The notes beneath the pieces are model-generated. The model was given only the letters and a program-made list of their open reading frames with translations. It ran no database searches and was not told where the DNA came from. Source: Polyangiaceae bacterium (lineage in GTDB: Bacteria; Myxococcota; Polyangia; Polyangiales; Polyangiaceae). Taken from it: a stretch of DNA of 9,038 nt. Shown in pieces: positions 1 through 6,799 of the stretch (position 1 is its first letter; each line of letters begins with the position of its first letter). Both the position numbers and the translations under genes were made by a program. The DNA lies in the NCBI GenBank assembly GCA_025936205.1, contig JAICTU010000379.1, positions 1 to 9,038 of the forward strand, in the 5' to 3' direction.

Positions 1-2
1 CT

Positions 3-425
3 TCAGCGGTGCGAGGCGTCTGTGTGCACGGGAAGGGCCTGGTCGATAGACAGGAACACGTCGTGAATCAGCGTGCCGGCACCCTCGGCAATGGGGTGCG
101 CGAAATCGTAGATGATGTTTCCGGCTTGGTGCCCCAGATCGGCCACCGTGTTGAGGACCGCCTGACCCCCTTGGGCGAGCAAGTCCAACGGACCCCCACC
201 ATCGGTATGGGTCTCCGTAGACGTGACGCTGACGTGGACGTCGGCGTTGACAGGCGAGGTGCGGAGGTCCAAAGCGTTGACCGCCTGCCCGTGCTGCTGC
301 GGGGCGTCATCACCGGCACCGGTGGCCGATACGTTGTTGGCGCCACCGCCCAAGACCAGATCGAGGTCATCGAGCGAGAGTTCCAGGTTCGAGTCTAGTG
401 CGGAGAGAGTGATCGTGTTGAGCAT
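3..425 (-). CDS. Double-glycine leader protein, putative exported peptide/bacteriocin-like precursor
   Basis: This is a complete 140-residue ORF: ATG at 425-423, TGA at 5-3. An AAGGA Shine-Dalgarno lies about 10 bases upstream of the ATG, a slightly long spacing. Residues 1-28 look like a double-glycine leader: acidic and Leu-rich, ending ELSLDDLDLVLGGG, with Gly-Gly at 26-27. In known families such leaders are cut after GG by C39-peptidase ABC transporters (PCAT type). Cleavage would release about 112 residues. The released part has no Cys, Lys or Trp. It has a polar Gly/Ala/Asp/Thr N-terminal stretch, then from about residue 80 a Gly-rich, hydrophobic segment (LLAQGGQAVLNTVADL, GNIIYDFAHPIAEGAGTLIH) that could form amphipathic or membrane helices. 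Lack of Cys argues against a lanthipeptide. No transporter or modification enzyme is visible; they could lie left of position 1. The leader call is fairly firm; a bacteriocin role is inference. Confidence 0.7.
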   Translation of the reverse strand: MLNTITLSALDSNLELSLDDLDLVLGGGANNVSATGAGDDAPQQHGQAVNALDLRTSPVNADVHVSVTSTETHTDGGGPLDLLAQGGQAVLNTVADLGHQAGNIIYDFAHPIAEGAGTLIHDVFLSIDQALPVHTDASHR

Positions 426-587
426 TTTCTCAGTTTCCTTCTATGTTCGGCGGTTGCACCGTGCGTTCTTTGTCGAGCATCCGGTGGCTGAGTTGCTCAG
501 AAACTGCGACGTGGCACTACCGCCCAATCCCGTGACATTCCCTGCCCATGCCCGCTGTCGAGCAGCGCAGAGGGGCCTCGAGAGCGC
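426..587. other. Spacer between the leader-protein gene and the glycosyltransferase remnant
   Basis: No gene is supported here. It must carry the promoter of the double-glycine protein gene on the minus strand, but I see no clear -35/-10 pair. A small palindrome, CTGAG-TTG-CTCAG, lies at 488-500, about 65 bases upstream of the start codon. It could be a weak operator or chance. Confidence 0.4.
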
Positions 588-1180
588 TACTCCTGCCCCA
601 CCGGGCGGCTACGCATGCGCAAGGTCTTGCGAAACTTGCCGTGCGCTGCGCTCGTGAGAGTGTCGAGGCCTGCGCGCCTCCCCCCAATTAGTTCGCCGAC
701 TCGCGCGCGATCCGAAGCCGGTCGGGGTGATGACCTGCGGTATGCCCGCCTCGAGCGCGCGCGGTCGCGCCCATGCCGCGGTGATGCACGATGGCCGTTA
801 CATGCGGAAGCAGCCGGTTGAGCTCTACGTGATCGAAGCGAGCGATGCGCTCCTCCAGAGCGCGCGCTCGGTTGCCAGAACGAGCTCAGGAAGGTGCCGG
901 GCATGTCGAGCTCGGCGCAGCAAGCAGCAGCCGCTTTGAAAGAGAGCTCGGGGTTGCCGGAACCCGTACCGGTCGTGAAAACGATCCGCCGTGGGCAGCG
1001 CCGCAGAAACTCTTGCACCGGCGATGGCAACGGTGCGTCCGAAGCGGGCAGGGGAAATCCAAGGCACCGAGGCACTCGAGCTCGGGCCTATCCTCGAATA
1101 TGGACGCCGAGGTTGCGCCATATTCGAAGTTCGCTACGGCATGGCGTCCCAATGCTTCCAGAACGACTCTGGCGCCTCAC
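588..1180 (-). pseudogene. Decayed GT1-family (UGT/rhamnosyltransferase-like) glycosyltransferase, C-terminal half
   Basis: No single frame encodes a sensible protein, but the minus strand read across frames gives the C-terminal half of a GT-B fold, family-1 glycosyltransferase. About 1152-1065 reads up to ECLG. A second frame, about 1066-880, reads FPLPASDAPLPSPVQEFL then RRIVFTTGTGSG, matching the family's 'PPVVFTPGS' strand. The first frame resumes at about 870-756 with RFDHVELNRLLPHVTAIVHH, the nucleotide-sugar binding region (family form 'VPLSRLLPRVAALVHHGGIGTTAQAL'). A third frame, about 755-715, reads ALEAGIPQVITPTGFG. The second frame returns at about 715-588 with SDRARVGELIGGRRAGLDTL, ending in TAG. 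At least four frameshifts are needed. The usual HHGG appears as HHRG. The N-terminal acceptor-binding half is absent. The 5' limit is approximate. Active members glycosylate lipids or natural products; this copy is surely non-functional. Confidence 0.72.
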
Positions 1181-1247
1181 CGTCGCCCCTCCGCCATCAA
1201 CTCGGTCAGCGCCCTCACCAACCGCCCCCGCGCCGAATCGTCTGCGC

Positions 1248-1291
1248 AAACGTCTGCCCCGCGCTCCTCCGCGCCGGTCTCCCAGACGTTT
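1248..1291 (-). repeat. 9-bp inverted repeat downstream of the tRNA-Leu gene
   Basis: AAACGTCTG (1248-1256) and CAGACGTTT (1283-1291) are perfect inverted arms around a 26-base, GC-rich loop. The structure lies about 28 bases past the 3' end of the tRNA-Leu gene on its transcribed strand. It could be a terminator or processing hairpin, but no T-tract follows and the loop is long, so a regulatory role is only a guess. Confidence 0.35.
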
Positions 1292-1318
1292 CGGGATTCT
1301 CGTGTTCTTTCGATATCG

Positions 1319-1400
1319 TGCGCGAGGAGGGACTTGAACCCCCACGCCTTGCGGCGCTGGAACCTAAATCCAGTGCGTCTGCCAATTCCGCCACTCGCGC
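1319..1400 (-). tRNA. tRNA-Leu (anticodon UAG)
   Basis: On the minus strand, bases 1400 to 1319 fold as a class II tRNA of 82 nt. The acceptor stem GCGCGAG/CTCGCGC is perfect over 7 bp, with discriminator A at 1319. The D-loop holds AATTGGCAGA. The anticodon stem CTGGA/TCCAG encloses loop TTTAGGT, giving anticodon UAG at 1366-1364, which reads CUA and probably other CUN leucine codons. The long variable arm (CGCC-GCAA-GGCG) is as expected for leucine. The T arm is GGGGG-TTCAAGT-CCCTC with one G-U pair. CCA is not encoded (the bases after the discriminator are CGA), so it must be added after transcription. The gene stands alone, with its own promoter upstream and a decayed glycosyltransferase beyond its 3' end. 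Confidence 0.96.
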
Positions 1401-1439
1401 GAGCGGTCGCGGGGCACGGGGATGCCCAGCGACGCGCGT

Positions 1440-1468
1440 CTACTAGCGCCCGCCGCACTATTTGTCAG
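1440..1468 (-). promoter_or_regulatory. Sigma70-like promoter of tRNA-Leu
   Basis: On the minus strand CTGACA (1468-1463, one mismatch to TTGACA) is followed after exactly 17 bases by TAGTAG (1445-1440) as the -10. Transcription would begin near 1433, about 33 bases before the mature tRNA 5' end, a normal precursor leader. The -10 is imperfect, but spacing and position fit well. Confidence 0.5.
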
Positions 1469-1691
1469 CGCTGACGTCGCGCACAGCGTTCGAAAGCGCG
1501 CCCACGTGGGCACTGGCTGGCGGCTGGTGTATCAACAAAAAGCGCTGGATATCGAATACTTGGATTCGATGATCGCAGGTAAATTCAACGCCCTCCCGAA
1601 ATCGCTCACCCAAATTCTCGGCAAAAAAATCGTTCGCAGGCTCGCCACCATCCGTCTCAGATCGTTCCCAGGAATGACCTCCCGGCCGGCC
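1469..1691. other. Gene-poor stretch between the tRNA promoter and the ilvD leader hairpins
   Basis: No confident gene is seen. The stretch is visibly more AT-rich than its neighbours, with runs such as ACAAAAA and CAAAAAAA, as expected for a promoter region. A perfect 7-bp inverted repeat, ATCGAAT-ACTTGG-ATTCGAT, lies at 1551-1570 and could be an operator or hairpin. A 55-codon plus-strand ORF (ATG 1569, TAG 1734-1736) starts at the right edge of this repeat but lacks a Shine-Dalgarno. The ilvD promoter probably lies here, but I could not find a convincing -35/-10 pair. Confidence 0.4.
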
Positions 1692-1765
1692 CTTGCCCAA
1701 GCGGGGTGCTGGACGGCAAGAGGTGGTTTCGTGTAGGGCGGCGGGTTAGCCCTCCGGGAGAGGCT
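1692..1765 (+). promoter_or_regulatory. Structured ilvD leader with Shine-Dalgarno-sequestering hairpin
   Basis: Three hairpins can be drawn just before ilvD. The first pairs CTTGCC (1692-1697) with GGCAAG (1715-1720). The last pairs AGCC (1748-1751) with GGCT (1762-1765) and CTC (1752-1754) with GAG (1758-1760), around loop CGG and a bulged A at 1761. It buries the ilvD Shine-Dalgarno GGGAGAGG (1756-1763). The middle one pairs AGGGC (1735-1739) with GCCCT (1749-1753). Because it uses the same bases as the left arm of the sequestor, the two cannot form together. This is the layout of a translational switch or attenuator. The pairings are seen in the sequence; regulation is inference. The motif AGGTGGTTTCG at 1721-1731 faintly resembles the T-box core but is not a match. 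Confidence 0.35.
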
Positions 1766-1770
1766 CTTTG

Positions 1771-3462
1771 ATGACGAATCCCAAGGAAAATCCGCGGCAC
1801 AAGAGTTCCACGTTGCTCGATGGCACGAGCCGCGCCGCCGCACGCGCGATGTTGCATGGCATTGGCTTCAGCGATGAGGATCTGAAGAAGCCGCTGATCG
1901 GGGTCGCGCACTGCTGGACGGAGACGATGCCCTGTAACTTCAACCACCGCGAGCTGGCGGAGCGGGTGAAGCAGGGGATTCGCGAAGCCGGCGGAACTCC
2001 GATGGAGTTCAACACCGTGAGCGTGAGCGACGGTGTGTCGATGGGTACGCAGGCCATGAAGGCTTCGCTGGTCAGTCGCGAGGTGGTCGCGGATTCGATC
2101 GAGCTGATGGGCCACGGCTGTCTGTTCGACGCAATGGTGGTGATCGTGGGCTGCGATAAGACGTTGCCCGCCGGCGCCATGGCGCTCTTGCGGCTGAATC
2201 TGCCGGGCGTGCTGCTCTACGGCGGTTCGATCCTGCCCGGTCAGCACAAGGGGATCGACATCACGATCCAGGATGTGTTCGAGGCCGTGGGTCGTCGCTC
2301 CGCGAACAAGATCGATGATCAGGAGCTGAATCAGGTGGTGCACTCGGCGTGTCCGGGCGCAGGCGCCTGCGGCGGTCAGTACACCGCTAACACGATGGCG
2401 CTGGCGCTCGAGTTCTTCGGGCTGGCAGTGATGGGCTCGGGGAGTGTGCCCGCCACCGACGCGCACAAGCGCGATGTGGCGGTCGAGACGGGCAAGCATG
2501 TGATGCAGGTCTTGCGCAATGGCGTGACGCCGCGCGAGTTGATCACCCGGCGTTCGTTCGAGAATGCGATCGCGACCGTGGCTGCGACGGGCGGTTCCAC
2601 CAATGGCGTGTTGCACTTCCTGGCGCTGGCGCGCGAGTGCGGCATCGAGCTGGACATCGATGACTTTTCGAAGATCAGCAAGCGCACGCCAATCCTTACG
2701 GATCTGAAGCCGGGCGGCAAATACGTGGCGCTGGATTTCCATCGTGCGGGCGGTAGCCGTCTGCTCGCGCAGCGCATGCTCGACGCGGGCTTACTCGACG
2801 GCAGCGCGCGCAATGTGAGCGGTCGGACCATCGCGGAAGAGGCGGAGCTGGCGAAGGAGACGCCGGGTCAGGAAGTGATCGCGGCCAAGGGCAAGCACTT
2901 CAAGTCCACCGGTGGTCTCGTGATTCTGAAGGGGTCGCTGGCGCCGGAGGGCTCGGTCGTGAAGATGGCCGGGCACGAGCGTTCGAAGCACCGCGGGCCC
3001 GCGCGGGTGTTCGATTCCGAGGAGCTGGCGTTCGAGGCCGTGCAGGCCAAGAAGATCCAGAAGGGCGACGTGGTGGTGATCCGTTACGAGGGTCCGCGCG
3101 GCGGTCCGGGTATGCGCGAGATGCTGGGCGTGACGGCGGCGATCGTGGGGCAGGGGCTCGGCGAGGACGTGGCGCTGATCACGGACGGACGCTTCAGCGG
3201 CGCGACGCGCGGGCTGATGATTGGTCACGTGGCGCCGGAGGCGGCGGTCGGCGGCCCCATCGCCGCCGTGCGCGACGGCGACATGATCAACATCGACGCC
3301 GATGCCGATCGTCTGGATCTGGAGGTGAGCGCTACGGAAATCGCGGCTCGTCTGCGCCAGTTCCAGGCACCGCCCCCGCGCTTCCAGGTGGGGGTGTTCG
3401 CCAAGTACGCGGCCGTGGTGGCCTCCGCCTCCGACGGCGCCGTGACCACGCGACGCTCCTGA
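1771..3462 (+). CDS. ilvD: Dihydroxy-acid dehydratase (EC 4.2.1.9)
   Basis: IlvD converts 2,3-dihydroxy-isovalerate and 2,3-dihydroxy-3-methylvalerate to the 2-keto acids that give valine (and leucine) and isoleucine. It acts in the cytoplasm with an Fe-S cluster and Mg2+. The 563-residue length fits the shorter IlvD group. Family hallmarks are present: Cys55 (MPCNFN), Cys128 (GCDKTLP) and Cys200 ([13 protein letters not shown]). Three such cysteines match the [2Fe-2S] cluster of characterised bacterial and plant enzymes. The C-terminal motif [10 protein letters not shown] carries Ser476, the proposed catalytic base of the family. I chose ATG 1771 over the in-frame TTG at 1768 because GGGAGAGG (1756-1763) sits 7 bases before ATG. 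That ribosome binding site lies within a hairpin. ilvD is followed after 35 bases by a DAHP synthase gene and is probably the first gene of an operon. Confidence 0.97.
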   Translation: MTNPKENPRHKSSTLLDGTSRAAARAMLHGIGFSDEDLKKPLIGVAHCWTETMPCNFNHRELAERVKQGIREAGGTPMEFNTVSVSDGVSMGTQAMKASLVSREVVADSIELMGHGCLFDAMVVIVGCDKTLPAGAMALLRLNLPGVLLYGGSILPGQHKGIDITIQDVFEAVGRRSANKIDDQELNQVVHSACPGAGACGGQYTANTMALALEFFGLAVMGSGSVPATDAHKRDVAVETGKHVMQVLRNGVTPRELITRRSFENAIATVAATGGSTNGVLHFLALARECGIELDIDDFSKISKRTPILTDLKPGGKYVALDFHRAGGSRLLAQRMLDAGLLDGSARNVSGRTIAEEAELAKETPGQEVIAAKGKHFKSTGGLVILKGSLAPEGSVVKMAGHERSKHRGPARVFDSEELAFEAVQAKKIQKGDVVVIRYEGPRGGPGMREMLGVTAAIVGQGLGEDVALITDGRFSGATRGLMIGHVAPEAAVGGPIAAVRDGDMINIDADADRLDLEVSATEIAARLRQFQAPPPRFQVGVFAKYAAVVASASDGAVTTRRS

Positions 3463-3497
3463 ACGGCATCCGTCCCATTTTGAAGGAACGAACGAGC

Positions 3498-4556
<1,059 letters not shown>

Positions 4557-4582
4557 AGGCTCGCTCACCCGCGGGAGCTCGT

Positions 4583-5443
4583 ATGGAGCAACGGCTGCTA
4601 GTGCCCGAGGATGCGGCGCTGCTCGAAGCCTTTCTCGTCCAGCACCGCGATAGCTCCATGTTTCTGCGCTCCAACGCTCGCCGCGGCGGCCTGGTGGATC
4701 GCGGCAAGTACCTCCAAGCGACCTACGTCGGCTGCTTCAGCGATGGATCGCTGATCGGCGTGGCCGCGCACTGCTGGAACGGCATGCTGCTGGTGCAAGC
4801 GCCCGGCGCGGGGCTCGCCGAGACGGTGTCCGCAGTCGCGAAACACAGCCGGCGCGGCGTGAACGGCTTCTCGGGCCCGCTGGAGCAGATCCAGCGGGCG
4901 CGGCAGGCGCTCGGCCTCGATCAGGTCCCGACCCAGCTCGAGGAGCAGGAGAGCCTGTTCGCGCTGCAGTTGTCGGAGATGGTCGTGCCCGCGGCGCTGC
5001 GCGACGGCACGCTCGAGTGCCGCCCGCCGCTGCCGGAAGAGCGCCAGCTGCTCGGTGACTGGCGGCTCGGCTTCGACGTCGAGTCCCTGAACGTCAAGCC
5101 CTCCGAGTCCGCCCGCAAGCGCGCCGGCGAGAGCGTCGATTCGCAGATCGCCGAAGGCAACGCCTGGATCATCCTCGCCGGCGGCGTGCCCGTCTCGTAT
5201 TCCGCGTTCAACGCGGTGCTGCCGGACATTGTGCAGCTCGGCGGCATCTACACGCCCCCGGAGCAGCGCGGCCGCGGCTACGCCAGGGCGGGCGTCGCCG
5301 GCTCGCTGCTGGCGGCGCGAGCGCGCGGCGTGACTCGGGCGGTGCTGTTCACCAAGAATCCGAGCGCGATGCGCGCCTACGAAGCCGTCGGCTTCCAGCG
5401 CATCGGCGAGTACGGACTGGTGCTGCTCGCGCGCTCGGCGTAG
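4583..5443 (+). CDS. Two-domain GNAT-family N-acetyltransferase, substrate unknown
   Basis: This is a 286-residue cytoplasmic protein; GNAT enzymes move an acetyl group from acetyl-CoA to an amine. The C-terminal domain (about residues 140-286) is clearly GNAT. VQLGGIYTPPEQRGRGYAR carries the acetyl-CoA pyrophosphate-binding motif A (Q/R-x-x-G-x-G/A, about 227-235). It is followed by a helix rich in Ala and then AVLFTKNPSAMRAYEAVGF, the usual motif B. The N-terminal half (about 1-135, including FLRSNARRGGL and GVAAHCWNGMLLVQAP) looks like a degenerate GNAT-like domain found joined to such C-terminal domains. ATG 4583 has GGGAG (4573-4577) 5 bases upstream. The gene follows the DAHP synthase by 26 bases and is probably co-transcribed, but nothing shows that it acts on amino-acid metabolism. 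Its TAG stop (5441-5443) touches the stop of the convergent outer-membrane protein gene. Confidence 0.87.
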   Translation: MEQRLLVPEDAALLEAFLVQHRDSSMFLRSNARRGGLVDRGKYLQATYVGCFSDGSLIGVAAHCWNGMLLVQAPGAGLAETVSAVAKHSRRGVNGFSGPLEQIQRARQALGLDQVPTQLEEQESLFALQLSEMVVPAALRDGTLECRPPLPEERQLLGDWRLGFDVESLNVKPSESARKRAGESVDSQIAEGNAWIILAGGVPVSYSAFNAVLPDIVQLGGIYTPPEQRGRGYARAGVAGSLLAARARGVTRAVLFTKNPSAMRAYEAVGFQRIGEYGLVLLARSA

Positions 5444-6745
5444 TCAGAAGTCAACACCGCCGCCCAGGTTGAAAGCCAGCTCGTTCACTCGCACTGGGGA
5501 GGCGATCGGTTCTTGAACGAGGCTGGTGCCATCCAGCGAGAGCTTGACCCCCTGCAGGTCGCCCCAGCCAAACGCGTAACGCACGCCCAGGGTCGTCGAG
5601 AAGGTCAGCTCGCGGGTGCCCGAGTCGGCCGTGTGCTGGCTTTGCAACTCGAGGCCGAGGGCTACGCCTGCAAATTTTGCCCCGAAGTGCTTGCGACCGC
5701 TGAAGTCGGTGAACAGCCCTCCTCCCGCGGTGAGTGCGGGCGAGAAATCATGCAGCACGCCCATTCGTACGTTGCCCATCCAGGCGCGGTCGTAGAAGGT
5801 CGCGTCGGGTAGTTCCGACGGGATGTTGACGGGCGTGGACACGTCGCCATCCAGCAGCAGTTGCGTACTGCCCGTCCGGTAAGCTGCGCCCAAACGCAGG
5901 CGCGCCGGGGTCGTGAAATCCCATACCGCGATATGGCCCTGCTGGCCCACGAGGCCGAAGCCGCTCTGACTGCTGCCCGACGACACCGCGCCTTCGGCTC
6001 GAGTGCGATAGACCGCGCTCCAGCCGGTGAAGATCGGACTTTGCAGCGCCGCACCCAGTGCCCAGCCGGGCCCCGGTTCCCACTGCACGCCAAGCGTCAG
6101 CCGCAGCCCGTAGTCGCCTTCCGTCGTGAAGCTGGATCCATTGTAGAAGTCCGCGTTCATCGCCCCCGGCACGCCCGCGGCGATCTGAGAGAAGTCTCGG
6201 CGCGACAGGTAGATGCCCGCCAAGGTGAAGCCGCAGCGCAAGCGAGAGCCGAAGCGCTTCGCCGCCGTCAGCGTATAGTCGTACTCGTTCAGGTCCGTGG
6301 CCAGAGTGGCCGCGAAAGTTTGGCCGAGATCCGACTGGATCGAGGTGTGGAGCTCGAAATCATTGGTGCGCGGGATGAACAGGCCGAGCGCGATCACCAC
6401 ATCATCGCTGACCTCGCGCGCATAGGATAAGACGCTGGGCACCAGCACCCAATCGGTGAAGTGGGCGTCGGCGGAAGCGCCTGTCGGCAACACGAACAAC
6501 GATTTGACGCGGTAGATGTTGAAGCCGTAGGCACGGCCGGTGACGTCGAGCTGGTTGCGGCTGGCGTGGCCCAGTCCCGCCGGATTGAACCAGGCGCTGG
6601 CGCCGTCCGAAACGATGGCAGTCACGGCCCCACCGGTCAGAGTCGCTTGATTGCCGAGCAGAACCGCATCGTCGTTCCCCGCGCGCGCGGCGCGCGGGAC
6701 GAGAAGGGACAAAACCACTCCGAAGCCGATAGCGAAACGGAGCAT
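5444..6745 (-). CDS. FadL/OmpP1-like outer-membrane beta-barrel protein
   Basis: The predicted product has 433 residues. Residues 1-22 form a Sec signal peptide: Arg3, a hydrophobic core, then ARA before Gly23, a good signal peptidase I site. The mature start runs into DGASAWFNPAGLG (NPAGL at 54-58), the N-terminal hallmark of the FadL/OmpP1/TodX hydrophobic-compound transporters. The rest is made of alternating short strands rich in Gly and aromatics, without long hydrophobic helices. It ends VNELAFNLGGGVDF with a C-terminal Phe, the beta-barrel assembly signal. Length is typical of FadL-like proteins. The role would be passage of hydrophobic molecules across the outer membrane; the substrate is unknown. 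I chose ATG 6745 over TTG 6751 because AGAGGG (6758-6753) is 7 bases before ATG but only 1 before TTG. The mukB-like gene ends 54 bases upstream on the same strand, so read-through is possible. A functional link is not evident. Confidence 0.82.
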   Translation of the reverse strand: MLRFAIGFGVVLSLLVPRAARAGNDDAVLLGNQATLTGGAVTAIVSDGASAWFNPAGLGHASRNQLDVTGRAYGFNIYRVKSLFVLPTGASADAHFTDWVLVPSVLSYAREVSDDVVIALGLFIPRTNDFELHTSIQSDLGQTFAATLATDLNEYDYTLTAAKRFGSRLRCGFTLAGIYLSRRDFSQIAAGVPGAMNADFYNGSSFTTEGDYGLRLTLGVQWEPGPGWALGAALQSPIFTGWSAVYRTRAEGAVSSGSSQSGFGLVGQQGHIAVWDFTTPARLRLGAAYRTGSTQLLLDGDVSTPVNIPSELPDATFYDRAWMGNVRMGVLHDFSPALTAGGGLFTDFSGRKHFGAKFAGVALGLELQSQHTADSGTRELTFSTTLGVRYAFGWGDLQGVKLSLDGTSLVQEPIASPVRVNELAFNLGGGVDF

Positions 6746-6799
6746 AGGCAAACCCTCTGCGCAGCGGGGTCAACCTGTCAATCCCGAAGGGACGGGGCG

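Noticed and set aside
1177..1458. Minus-strand ORF covering the tRNA gene
   Set aside because: It reads straight through the tRNA-Leu gene, so it is a by-product of tRNA sequence.
1458..1700. 80-codon minus-strand frame upstream of tRNA-Leu, with fairly protein-like composition
   Set aside because: It starts at TTG without a Shine-Dalgarno, overlaps the tRNA promoter, and matches no family I know.
1721..1734. AGGTGGTTTCG as a T-box antiterminator core
   Set aside because: It departs from AGGGTGGNACCGCG at several positions, and no specifier loop or terminator with T-run is apparent.
1657..2742. 361-codon minus-strand frame opposite ilvD
   Set aside because: The translation is rich in His, Arg and Gln and has no recognisable domain; the plus strand encodes a full IlvD here.
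6746..6799. Terminator or promoter between the mukB-like gene and the outer-membrane protein gene
   Set aside because: Only a 4-bp stem (TCCC-GAA-GGGA) without T-run and no -35/-10 pair were found in the 54-base gap.
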